Below, piece after piece: positions 28,442 through 38,500 of a stretch of 64,000 bases of DNA. Within the stretch, counting starts at the first letter, position 1. Each line of letters starts with the position of its first letter. The position numbers and the translations under genes are program-made. The notes beneath the pieces were generated by a model. It was not told the DNA's origin. It searched no databases and was given only the letters and a program-made list of their open reading frames with translations. Source of the stretch: MVYY01 sp012517575 (GTDB taxonomy: Bacteria; Bacteroidota; Bacteroidia; Bacteroidales; Paludibacteraceae); contig JAVLUG010000010.1 in the NCBI GenBank assembly GCA_031629035.1, positions 1-64,000 on the forward strand. The letters are read 5' to 3'.

Positions 28442-28966
28442 TTAATCCAGCAATTGATGAATACTGTGCCGAAGCTTTTTAAAGGCTATACACATTTGCG
28501 TTTCTACGGTATTAACCGAAATATTTAATCGTTCTGAAATTTCTTTGTATTTCAGTCCCTCGTATCGACTTAAAATAAATATTTCCTTACATTTAGGGGG
28601 CAAGGTATCAATCGCTTTTGAAACAATTTTTTCTACTTTTTCTTCTGAAGCAAGCTCTACGTTAAAACCTTCCAAAGATTGCGTCTTTATGGCTATTTCC
28701 TGTTCATACAGTAATTGCGCTTTGGCAACAAACTTATCTTTTACCATTTTATGTTTCAGAAAATCAAGACATTTATTTTTGGCTAATTTAAACATGTAAG
28801 CGTTGATATTCTCAATAGAGTTAAAAGATTCGTTTCTTTCCCAAAGACTAACAAATAAGTCTTGAACAATATTTTCTGCATCTTCTTCATATACGACAAA
28901 CACTGTTGCAAATCTTACCAATTGCGGATAAAACGTCATGTAAATTTCGGAGAAGTTTTTATTCAT
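28442..28966 (-). CDS. ECF RNA polymerase sigma-70 factor
   Basis: A 174-residue extracytoplasmic-function sigma factor of the Bacteroidetes PUL type. Region 2 covers about 10-75: EDAENIVQDLFVSLWER, then INAYMFKLAKNKCLDFLKHK. Region 4 covers about 115-170: LPPKCKEIFILSRYEGLKYK, EISERLNISVNTVETQM. It is the first gene of the enzyme operon and probably directs RNA polymerase to the locus. A small anti-sigma-like gene follows 80 bases downstream. A Bacteroidetes -7 box lies about 185 bases upstream and a perfect inverted repeat sits just beyond it, suggesting regulation of the sigma gene itself. Confidence 0.93.
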   Translation of the reverse strand: MNKNFSEIYMTFYPQLVRFATVFVVYEEDAENIVQDLFVSLWERNESFNSIENINAYMFKLAKNKCLDFLKHKMVKDKFVAKAQLLYEQEIAIKTQSLEGFNVELASEEKVEKIVSKAIDTLPPKCKEIFILSRYEGLKYKEISERLNISVNTVETQMCIAFKKLRHSIHQLLD

Positions 28967-29150
28967 AGCTTAATGGATTTAAGGATGCAAATTCTCAATA
29001 AAGCTGAAGATAATGACAGCCGGAAAGTAGATTGCGAAATACTAATGACTGATGATGGAGTATGATAATTATTCATGGTATTGTCTGTTTTTTCTGGTTA
29101 ATTAATAAATCAAGCTTTAAGTATGAATAATTTCTAAAAAAGCTGCTTCA

Positions 29151-29181
29151 CAAATATAGATACAGAAAAAGCCTACTAAAC
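29151..29181 (-). promoter_or_regulatory. Probable promoter of the ECF sigma gene
   Basis: On the minus strand the sequence TATATTTG (29158-29151) matches the Bacteroidetes -7 box TAnnTTTG. About 19 bases upstream lies TTTA (29180-29177), one base from the -33 consensus TTTG. The predicted transcript would start near 29144 and carry a leader of about 180 bases before the sigma ATG. Inference from consensus only. Confidence 0.45.
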
Positions 29182-29206
29182 TCGTTAGTAAGCTCTCAAG
29201 TAAACG

Positions 29207-29232
29207 ATTTTATATCGATATTGATATAAAAT
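29207..29232. promoter_or_regulatory. Perfect 10-bp inverted repeat, candidate operator
   Basis: ATTTTATATC (29207-29216) and GATATAAAAT (29223-29232) are exact inverted copies around GATATT. The site lies upstream of the predicted -33 element of the sigma gene and downstream of the regulator gene's stop (29297). No T-run follows on the minus strand, so an operator is at least as likely as a terminator. The 330 bases from 28967 to 29296 otherwise hold a second small repeat (TACTAA-ACTCG-TTAGTA, 29174-29190) and no gene. Confidence 0.45.
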
Positions 29233-29296
29233 GTTTATATTCAATAAATTATATATGTATTAAAATAATACTTTGGTAAATAGGTTAGAATAAAAA

Positions 29297-30898
29297 CTAA
29301 TGGAGTTTTCCGATTTTTTTCACTTCTTCTTCAAAGAGGTCGCTTTCAATAATTGATTTTCCCTTGACCTTGCTTTTATAATTATAAACGGTTTGCACCG
29401 AATAGTGCAGAAAATCAGCTATTTGACTAACATCTGTGATGCCCAGTTTTATAAGTGCAAAAATTCTAAGCTCTGTATTCAGTTGACCATCTTCGAGCTC
29501 GTATCTTTCTTCCGGTTTTAATAAAGAATTAAATTCAGATACAAAATTGGGATACAGTTTTAAGAAAGCGGAATCGAAATTGGTACGAAGTTCATCAATT
29601 TCTTTTTCCAATTCTGAAGTGGAAGATTTATACAAACTTTCTATTTGCCCGGTTTTAATTTTAAGATTAACATTTTTTCGATACATGTCAAGCTTGTTGA
29701 TATAAACTGAACACTGATTCATAAAATAGCCCAAATAACGTTCCTTAATAATATTGGCCTCGTCCAATTTCTGATTCAGATGCAAAAGATTATCATTGGC
29801 CTCACGTAATTCCTTACGCGCTTTGGTAAGCGCTTTGTTTTGCTTGTAAATAAAAAACAGGAAACATGCCAACGCTATTACCAATACACTGGTCAGCATC
29901 GAATAAAGCCGAAGAATTTTCTGCTGATACTTGATTTTTTGAAGATAAGTATCTTCAATGATTGGTTGTACTCGTGCAATCACAGAGTTTTTGAATCTTG
30001 CATTGTAGAAAAGAGCATCATCCAATGCCACCCTGATATAATTATAAGCTCTATTTACATCTCCTCTATTATATAAATTAAGCGCTAATGACAACAATGC
30101 TTCATTTTCTTTAACAGCCAATTTAATATCCGTAGTTGCTGCCAGAATTAAATAATATTCCTCTTCATCATATTTTTTCGCCAACTTATACACTTTTGCC
30201 AGATTCATAGCTGCCATTGCATAATCGTGCGTTTCGGGCTGCTGTTTATGAAAAATTGGTATCAGCAAATTTATTGCCTCTTCGTATCGTCCTTCTGTTT
30301 CCAATTTGCATGCCAGTTCCTTTTTATATTCATCTGATTGATCGTACAGCAAACCCATCACTTTTTCCCTGTATTTTTCCTTCTCTTTTTCATATTGTTT
30401 GGAAAATTTGGTGTCAGCCGTATAATTTATCAAATTTTCATAATATCGAATCCGGTTCCAGCAATACCATGCCTTATAACCAGTTGTTAAAGCATCATAA
30501 TTGATAGAATCAAATATATCGGCTGCTTGCAGAAAAAGTCCCGACAAAGAATAAATATAAGATAAACGGAAAGAATTTTCGAGAATGAGCTCTTTGTTGT
30601 TCAGCTTTTTGGCTATTTCCAGATTTTGGTTGATATAATGCTCCGCCGAATCACAAATGAAGCTATTGTATTCGTCAATAATTTCCCGATTAATATTAAT
30701 TTGGTCTTCAAGAGTTTTAGTTTTTTGCTTCTTTTGCTTAAGTTCCGTAATTTTCTCTTCCTTAACTTTCAAGAAATAATCGCGTTGAGATATCACCTTG
30801 TCCAACTCTTTTAAGAGTGAATCGGTTTTATTTGTCTCTCCAAAGGCAATGGCTGGAAAGAGTATTAATAATAACAATATAGAAAAAATATTTTTCAT
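29297..30898 (-). CDS. Membrane-anchored DUF6377-type transcriptional regulator
   Basis: A 533-residue regulator. It has a signal peptide (1-19), then a periplasmic helical, TPR-like sensor region (about 25-320; ETEGRYEEAINLLIP, MNLAKVYKLAKKYDEEEYY), one transmembrane helix (about 332-352), a coiled coil (about 355-385) and a cytoplasmic C-terminal part. The last about 140 residues contain CSVYINKLDMYRK, NFVSEFNSLLKPEERYEL and LRIFALIKLGITDVSQIADF, followed by LHYSVQTVYNYKSKVKGK, a helix-turn-helix-like DNA-binding end that I recognise as DUF6377. Such proteins resemble one-component periplasm-to-DNA glycan sensors. It points the same way as the PUL and lies just upstream of the sigma gene, so it probably senses the glycan and controls the locus. 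Confidence 0.82.
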   Translation of the reverse strand: MKNIFSILLLLILFPAIAFGETNKTDSLLKELDKVISQRDYFLKVKEEKITELKQKKQKTKTLEDQININREIIDEYNSFICDSAEHYINQNLEIAKKLNNKELILENSFRLSYIYSLSGLFLQAADIFDSINYDALTTGYKAWYCWNRIRYYENLINYTADTKFSKQYEKEKEKYREKVMGLLYDQSDEYKKELACKLETEGRYEEAINLLIPIFHKQQPETHDYAMAAMNLAKVYKLAKKYDEEEYYLILAATTDIKLAVKENEALLSLALNLYNRGDVNRAYNYIRVALDDALFYNARFKNSVIARVQPIIEDTYLQKIKYQQKILRLYSMLTSVLVIALACFLFFIYKQNKALTKARKELREANDNLLHLNQKLDEANIIKERYLGYFMNQCSVYINKLDMYRKNVNLKIKTGQIESLYKSSTSELEKEIDELRTNFDSAFLKLYPNFVSEFNSLLKPEERYELEDGQLNTELRIFALIKLGITDVSQIADFLHYSVQTVYNYKSKVKGKSIIESDLFEEEVKKIGKLH

Positions 30899-31302
30899 TA
30901 TGTCCGAAAGTTACGACATTTCAAATAAAAAACAGGAAGGTTTTTGTCAAATAGCTAAAAAATAGTGTCTAATGTCAGCCTACACAAACTTATAGTAATG
31001 TTTTTCCATAAACACATCAGTCCCTATGGAGATATTGTACATCGTAATACTATCTCGCAAAGATACAACAATACTTTTTAAATCAAATAGAAACTTGTTC
31101 CAAAAAAAAATTGAAGCAAAATGTTACTGTTAAAACAAATATCTTATCGAGCCAAAAATAAACTTTTTAATTCTGATTTTTAGCGGTTCTTTGAATGTAA
31201 GCCGTCTTATTGATTGAAAAGTAGAATTTTATTAATCCCATAATTTAAGCAAACCTCCAATGTGAGTCCTTTCCATGCTTTAATTTAAAAAAATTGAATA
31301 AA
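30899..31302. other. Intergenic region between divergent genes
   Basis: About 400 AT-rich bases between the regulator (leftward) and the large T9SS protein (rightward). It holds one recognisable leftward promoter (31058-31087). I found no TAnnTTTG box facing right, so the rightward operon may use an ECF-dependent promoter that does not follow the housekeeping consensus. No RNA gene or repeat was recognised. Confidence 0.5.
31058..31087 (-). promoter_or_regulatory. Probable promoter of the DUF6377 regulator
   Basis: On the minus strand TATCTTTG (31065-31058) fits the TAnnTTTG box, and TTTG (31087-31084) lies 18 bases upstream, close to the usual 19-20 spacing. The leader to the ATG at 30898 would be about 150 bases. 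Confidence 0.45.
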
Positions 31303-34300
31303 ATGAAAAAAAGTATTCTTATCTTATTGTGCTTGCTGTTATTTAATATTTCAAAATTATTGGCCGGCACATGGGTAGTAGGGGTCAATCAAGTAAATGA
31401 TTTGTTAAGTAAAATTGAACAAGGTACAGGAAATATTCCTCCGGCCATACCAACTACCACCAACAAATCTGATTGGGAACTTATAGATGGGATTACTTTG
31501 ACTTCGGAAGATATTATTACAACTTATCTCGACCATTCAAATACCAATAATCACTGGCGGGGATTTTATGCTTTGAATTTTGCAAATAAAGGATATAAAC
31601 AAAAAAGTGGAACAGCTATTAAGTTGATTCAACCCAGCTTATCTGCTGCCGATTACACCCAAATTCCTACCGGTTTTAGCAGCCTTTCCGATTATTGGGA
31701 CAGAAATGACCTTTCGTGGTTAGAAATCATCAACTTAACAGGTAATGATTTTACAAATATTGAAATTGATGGACATAATATCATGCCATTGAAAACATTT
31801 TCCATAGCAGATAATGCTCATCTTGAAAATTTAGCTATCAAAAATTGCACAAATTTGACAAATGTCGATATCACAGGTTGCAATTTGACTTTTTCTGCCA
31901 TTTCAAACCTGCAAAATTCAATGAATTTATCTAATACTGCAACTTTCTTGTACGAAAATCAGGGAAAAATTTCTTCGTATTTCAATGCCGTTGATTTAAC
32001 AGAGCTTTTAGAAAAAAATGGAAATGGGACCCGGATAAAATCATGGTCAATCCAGCCAATAAAAAATGAAGGAAATATTTATACCTTTGATTCAAGTCAC
32101 GTAGGAGAAGTTGTACGTGTTTATCTGGAAAATTCAAATTTTCCAAATATGGTTATCTCCTATGATATAAACTTGACAAACACGATACAGTCAACAATTA
32201 CAACAAATGCTACTTTCTGTAAAGTTAAAGTTGAAAATCTGACAACAGGCAACAGTAGTATTTTTTCAATAGGAGATGAAGCATTAATTACGGTATATCC
32301 TTATTCGTGTTCTATTTTAGAGTCTTTTACTATTGATGGAGTGTCGGTTTCACTCGATTCAAAAAATCAGTATCAATTTACTGTGAATAAATCCAATTAT
32401 CAAATTTCTTCTATTTTCAAAAGGGACGATACTCCTATGGGACAAACGTCTAATTATCTGCGAAATGGAAGTTTTGAATACGGTCTAAATTTAGATTGGG
32501 AATATAATATTGGAGAGGGTACTTCGGCAGAGTTTATGTTGGAGCGAGGCAGCAATGTAACAGATGGCAATGTTGCTTTAAGAGTTGATATTAATTCTTT
32601 AAAAACTCCTAATTCAGTTTATGCAAAAACACACGTTACAGTTGGTTGTGATTCTCTTTATTTATTACATTTTTGGGCAAAAGGTCCAGAAGAAAGTAAA
32701 TTGTATGTTCAGATAGATGGGGCAGAACAAAATGGAATACAATATGAACTTCACGAGGGAAATACTGCTTTTTATTATCCTTTTAAACTGGATCGAACCA
32801 AAGCCGGCGAAGCGCTAACCATCACTTTTTATTTTCAAGATGATTTCACAAAAGTCAAAGTGGCCAATCCATGTAGCGTAACAACAAGTAGAGGAGCAAC
32901 CTACTTTTTGGACGGACTTGAACTGGTTGATCAGTTCAATAATTTAAGCTATGACGTTTACAACACTTATGTTTGGAACTACAATCATAGACCCAACAAA
33001 GAGGGAAAAATGTGGGTAGCAGGAGATAATAGTGTTTCCTATGATTTACCGGACGGAAGAAAAATGTGGTTCTTCAACGATTCGTTTTATGGAGTGATGC
33101 ATCCCGAAAGTAATCGCCTCGTCGATGTCGGTCAGTTTGTGAGAAATGCTGTAGTCGTTCAGAATACCGACGGCTCACTTGTAACTTATCCCGTAACCAA
33201 TCAGGGAGGACAATGGGCATATTTCAGAGTTCCTGATGATGCAGTGATATACAACACAGATGGAAGCGTAAAAAATATATTTTGGGTTGGTGATGCGATA
33301 ATGGAAGACAATCAGATTAAAATTTATTTAATTGAAGTTTATGGTGAAGGACGCTCTTATATTGGAAAATTTACTTATCCAGGACTCGAATTTTTAGGCG
33401 TCGAAAAACAGGAAAATTTTTGTAGAGCTTACGAAACTTTTTTTGTTGAAGACAACAAAATCTATCTGTACAAAACTGAAAATGAGGGAAATTGGGGACG
33501 ATACATGCATGTTGCCAGAGCTGATTTGGGAGACTTAAGCGGTAAAAAAGGTAGTTGGGAATTTTGGAACGGTACAGAATGGTCAAAAGACAGCACACAA
33601 ACAGCAAGAATTTATGACATGATGAGCGACGGAATTATCCGCTTGGAAAATGGTAATTATGCTCATGTTTCGATGCCTTTGATGAGTCCTGAAGTTTATG
33701 TTTCATTTGCACCTGCTCCACAAGGACCGTGGACCAACAAAAAACTGGTTGCTGTTGGTGATAAAAGTGCTAATTATTGGTATTACATGCCTAATTTTAA
33801 TGGAAAATTACCAAACGGAAAATATGCCATTTCATTCTCAGCAAATTATAATTATTGTCTGTTCTTTTGCAAGGAATGTGAAACATCCTCATTTGTTGAC
33901 AAATATTGGTATCGTCCAAGATTCATTCAAGTGGACTTACTTGCCATGTCGCCTTATACGAAAAATCCAAAAGATTGTGCCGGTGTAGAAAATGGCAGCG
34001 CATTTTATGATACATGCGGTCATTGTGTTGGAGGAACCACTGGAATTGAGCCTTGTTTAAGCGGCGTTGCAAAAATTTATACCCATGCCAATTATTCAGG
34101 CACAGGAATTGGATTGAATGCCGGAGAATACACGACTAATGATTTGTTGAGTTTGGGCTTTGAAACAAATGCTTTATCTTCTTTCAACTTGAATAGTGGC
34201 TATGCGATTGAATTATATTCCGAAGATAATTTTCAGGGAGAAATGAAAGAATTTGAGAACAGTGTGATTGATTTATCTGAAAAATCATTTGATAATCAGA

Positions 34301-35469
34301 CAAAATCATTGATTATTCGCAGAAAAGGAATAGAAAACATATCAGGCGTTTATGCAATTCAGAATAAACAAAGTCAATTGTATCTTGATGTTGAAGGAAG
34401 TAGTACAGCCAACAATGCATTAATTATACAAAGTTCATACAATAATAATGATTCCCAGAAATTCAGATTGAATCATTTGGGGAAGGGAGTTTACACCGTT
34501 GAAAATATTGGGAGCGAAAAATATCTTAATATTGTACATCAAAGTAAAGAGCCAAAATCTTTTGTTGAGCAATGGGATGGAAAAGAGTATGACATTATTT
34601 TAAATGGTGGTGAAATAACTTCTCAGTATTCTGATTCTCCCACTGGATTAGATGTTACTAAATTGATTGACAGAAATACAGCAACAAAATATATAACTTT
34701 CCACAATAAGGCATGGATACAGTTTAAATCTTCAGGAACGTATATTTTAGGCCGTTACTGTCTGACTTCAGCGAATGATGCACCGGCACGCGATCCGTCT
34801 TCTTGGACGATTTCAGGGTCAAACGACGGAATAAATTGGACGGAAATTGATTCACAATCAGGAATTATTTTCGACAAGAGGTTTGAAGAGAAATCATTCA
34901 ACGTAAATTCCGATGCAAGTTATTCGTATTTCAAAATAGAAATCACCTGTAACAGCGGTTCTGTTCTTCAATTTGCAGAATTAAAATTATTTGGTAAAAC
35001 GAACGTCCCGGAAGGAGATTATTCCGACAGTCAAAAGTTTATTGTACAAGACGCAGGAAATGACTTTGTAAAATTAATAAATAAAAATAGCGACTTAATG
35101 CTCGAAATTGTTGATGGATTTACCAATGAAGGAGAAAAGGTTTGGCAAAATACTGACTTTGGACAACTTGGAGGATTATGGAAACTGATAGATCCAAACA
35201 GTTTGTCAAACGGAGTTGAAACAGTGGTAAACAATAAAAACATATTAATTTATCCGAATCCTGTTTCTGATTATATATCGATCGAATCAACAGCATCTGA
35301 AATTATTAATAAAGTTTTAGTTACGGATTTAAGCGGAAGAATTATTCAAAATAAAACCTACAATGACAAAAAATTAGTTATCTCTCTCTCCGACTTAAGG
35401 AAAGGTTTATATTTGCTAAAAATCAACACCGATAAAAATTCTTATGGCCATATCATAATAAAAAACTAA
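31303..35469 (+). CDS. T9SS-exported multimodular glycan-binding/propeller protein
   Basis: A 1388-residue exported protein; ATG at 31303 is preferred over TTG at 31294. Modules in order: signal peptide (1-21), a leucine-rich-like stretch (about 140-210), a CBM-like sandwich (about 385-545, opening LRNGSFEYG), a putative five-bladed beta-propeller (about 555-885, DUF5005/DUF4185-like, with WVAGDNSVSYDLPDG and FFNDSFYG), a Cys-rich linker (DCAGVENGSA, DTCGHCVGG), a beta-gamma-crystallin-like module (about 925-1005), a ricin-type lectin (about 1015-1300) with an F5/8C/CBM32-like module (about 1100-1235) apparently inserted in it, and a T9SS type-A sorting domain (about 1312-1388, IYPNPVSDYI). 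The propeller may be catalytic, but no proven active site is seen. It is first in a three-gene operon. Confidence 0.75.
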   Translation: MKKSILILLCLLLFNISKLLAGTWVVGVNQVNDLLSKIEQGTGNIPPAIPTTTNKSDWELIDGITLTSEDIITTYLDHSNTNNHWRGFYALNFANKGYKQKSGTAIKLIQPSLSAADYTQIPTGFSSLSDYWDRNDLSWLEIINLTGNDFTNIEIDGHNIMPLKTFSIADNAHLENLAIKNCTNLTNVDITGCNLTFSAISNLQNSMNLSNTATFLYENQGKISSYFNAVDLTELLEKNGNGTRIKSWSIQPIKNEGNIYTFDSSHVGEVVRVYLENSNFPNMVISYDINLTNTIQSTITTNATFCKVKVENLTTGNSSIFSIGDEALITVYPYSCSILESFTIDGVSVSLDSKNQYQFTVNKSNYQISSIFKRDDTPMGQTSNYLRNGSFEYGLNLDWEYNIGEGTSAEFMLERGSNVTDGNVALRVDINSLKTPNSVYAKTHVTVGCDSLYLLHFWAKGPEESKLYVQIDGAEQNGIQYELHEGNTAFYYPFKLDRTKAGEALTITFYFQDDFTKVKVANPCSVTTSRGATYFLDGLELVDQFNNLSYDVYNTYVWNYNHRPNKEGKMWVAGDNSVSYDLPDGRKMWFFNDSFYGVMHPESNRLVDVGQFVRNAVVVQNTDGSLVTYPVTNQGGQWAYFRVPDDAVIYNTDGSVKNIFWVGDAIMEDNQIKIYLIEVYGEGRSYIGKFTYPGLEFLGVEKQENFCRAYETFFVEDNKIYLYKTENEGNWGRYMHVARADLGDLSGKKGSWEFWNGTEWSKDSTQTARIYDMMSDGIIRLENGNYAHVSMPLMSPEVYVSFAPAPQGPWTNKKLVAVGDKSANYWYYMPNFNGKLPNGKYAISFSANYNYCLFFCKECETSSFVDKYWYRPRFIQVDLLAMSPYTKNPKDCAGVENGSAFYDTCGHCVGGTTGIEPCLSGVAKIYTHANYSGTGIGLNAGEYTTNDLLSLGFETNALSSFNLNSGYAIELYSEDNFQGEMKEFENSVIDLSEKSFDNQTKSLIIRRKGIENISGVYAIQNKQSQLYLDVEGSSTANNALIIQSSYNNNDSQKFRLNHLGKGVYTVENIGSEKYLNIVHQSKEPKSFVEQWDGKEYDIILNGGEITSQYSDSPTGLDVTKLIDRNTATKYITFHNKAWIQFKSSGTYILGRYCLTSANDAPARDPSSWTISGSNDGINWTEIDSQSGIIFDKRFEEKSFNVNSDASYSYFKIEITCNSGSVLQFAELKLFGKTNVPEGDYSDSQKFIVQDAGNDFVKLINKNSDLMLEIVDGFTNEGEKVWQNTDFGQLGGLWKLIDPNSLSNGVETVVNNKNILIYPNPVSDYISIESTASEIINKVLVTDLSGRIIQNKTYNDKKLVISLSDLRKGLYLLKINTDKNSYGHIIIKN

Positions 35470-35500
35470 AAACACTTTTCAGACATTAATTTTTGAAGTT

Positions 35501-38500
35501 ATGTTTAAAAGAACATTTATTTATTTCGTTGCCATCACTTTCTCTGTACAACTTTTTTCACAATCCATCTATTCTTTGGATTCATCTGAAAAAATTTTGT
35601 GGAAAGTCTTTCCAGCAGATATGGTTAGCGCTTCGGTTTCCGATTTATCAACACCAGACTTTGATGTTTCTGCTTGGATAAAAGCAAAGGTTCCGGGGAC
35701 ATATTTTGTTGATTATGTAAATGCCGGCCTTGAAGCCGATCCAAATTTTGGAGACAACATCTATCTGGTAAACGAAAAAAAATACAACAAGGAATTCTGG
35801 TATCGAACTGAATTTGAAGTTCCGGCCAACTTTATCAAGGAAAAACTATGGCTGAATTTCAAAGGAGTAAATAAAGAAGGTACTTTTATTCTCAATGGCG
35901 AGCAGCTTGGAAATATTAAAGGACACATGCTTCGTGCTCAATATGACATAACGAATAAAGTTAAGCAAGGAAAGAATGTATTGCTGGTAAAAACCAACGT
36001 TCCGGATGTGAGAAAAGAAAGGCAACCAACATGGGCATTGGATACATGGGCAAATTTTGCCATGCCAACTTACATGGGAAGCGCCAGCTGGGATTGGATG
36101 CCTTACATTCCCGGATTAAATTGCGGAATCACAGGCAATGTTTATCTTTCCACCACTGGCAAAGTGAAACTGGAAAATATTTGGGTGCGTTCAGAACTTC
36201 CCGATAACAGTCAGGCTAATTTAACTATTCAAGCAAACATAAACAACACTACGGATCAACCTATTTCGGGAACATTGATCGGGACAATTATGCCGGGAAA
36301 CATTCAGTTCTCTAAAACGATAGAAGTTGCAGCAAATCAATCTTTATTGACCAACATAAATAAAGATGAATTTGCACAATTAACTGTAAATAATCCACTT
36401 CTGTGGTGGCCAAGAGGATATGGAAATCAAAATCTTTATACTTTGAGTTTAGAATTCAATTTGAACAATGAAATTTCAGATGTTCAATCTGTTACTTTTG
36501 GCATCAGAAAATATGAATATAAAAACGAAAATGGTGCCTTTACCTTGTATATTAATAATTCAAAAATCTTAGTCAGAGGTGGAAACTGGGGAATGTCAGA
36601 ATATTTATTACGTTGCAAGGGTGAAGATTATGATACTCGGATAAAACTTCATGCTGATATGAATTTTAACATGATTCGCTGCTGGACGGGTTGTGTGACA
36701 GATGACGAGTTTTACGACTATTGCGACCGATATGGCATAATGGTGTGGGACGATTTTTGGTTTCATGGCAGCCTATTTCCACCAAGTGAAAATATTTTTA
36801 TGGGCAATGCCATTGACAAAATAAAAAGATTGCGTAATCATCCCTGCATTGCTGTTTGGTGTGGAGCAAACGAAGGGGTTCCCGCCGGCAATTTGGATCA
36901 ATTACTTAAGAATGCTATTGCAGATTATGATGGTAATGACAGACATTATCAATCTTGTTCTAACTCAGGAGGAGGCTTATCAGGAAGTGGCTGGTGGGTT
37001 AATATGCATCCGAAGGATTATTTTACAGGTCCCGGAAGTGGTGGCGGAGATTGGAATGGAGCCGGCACATGGGCTTTCCGGAGCGAGATAGGAACAGCAA
37101 CTTTTACAACTTTTGAAAGCTTACAGGAATTCATGCCTGTTGATAGTTGGTGGCCACCTAAAAATGAAATGTGGAACAAACACTTTTTTGGTTCTCAAGC
37201 ACAAGCAGCCGGTTGTGACACTTATTTTAATACTGTAAATGATAATTATGGCGATTCAAAGCAAATCGACGAGTTTTGTGAAAAATCACAATACCTTAAT
37301 TTAGAAGTAATGAAAGCCATTTATGAAGGTTGGAATGACAATATGTGGAACAATGCTACCGGTGTATTAATATGGATGAGTCAGCCTGCATATCCTTCCT
37401 TTGTATGGCAAACTTACGATTACTATTATGATGCTACCGGCGCATATTGGGGAGCAAAAAAGGCATGTGAACCTTTACATATTCAATGGAACTATGCCAA
37501 TAACTCAGTAAAGGTAATCAATACAACACTAAACAATTATGCCCGGCTCAAAGCCAAAGCAACCGTTTATAATTTGGAAGGGAAAGAATACCTGCCACTT
37601 TGTATGGAAAAATCAATCGAATCAAAATCCAATACTGCAACGGAATGTTTTGTATTGTCAGAAAAAAATTCAGTCAATTTGGCATTGTTGAAAAAAGCCT
37701 ATGGTTCTACCAATGGCAATGATGGAGAAGGAGTTCCGTCGCGCGCAGTAGATGGAAATTTATCCACTCGATGGGGAAGTAGTTATCAGGATGACGCATG
37801 GTTTTATGTGGATTTGGAAACAGCAACTTTAATTGATAAAGTAAAAATATTTTGGGAATCAGCTTATGGGAAAAAATTCCAAATACAAGTTTCAAATGAT
37901 GCGAATAACTGGACAACCGTGTACACACAAAATAACGGTACCGGCGGAACAGAAACCATTACATTTGAGCCAATAACAGCTCGTTATGTGAAATTTCAAG
38001 GCATAGAAAGAGGAACGATGTGGGGTTATTCGTTTTACGAATTTGAGGTGTATGCTACAAACTCTGACGAGGGAAATAATGAAAATTCGGTAAAATTGAG
38101 TAACTTGAATTTCATTAAATTACAATTATATGATGAAAACAATAATTTGCTGTCCGAAAATTTTTATTGGAGAAATGCAACTGAATACAATTATCAGGAC
38201 TTAAATACGTTACCTAAAGCAGATGTCAGCCTTTATGAAACGCACAAAACAGAAAACGGAAAATATTTGATATCTTGCACTGTAAATAATAATTCTTCAA
38301 CGGTTGCTTTTGGCAATAGGCTGAAAGTTATCAACAAGCAAACGGGGAAACGAATTTTACCTATTTTTATGAACGACAACTATTTTACATTGATGCCCAA
38401 CGAAAGTAAAAAAATTGAAATAGAATTTTCGGAAAATCTTATAGGAAATGATAATTTTGAAGTCGTTTTGAAACAATACGGTGACTATGATTCGACACCG

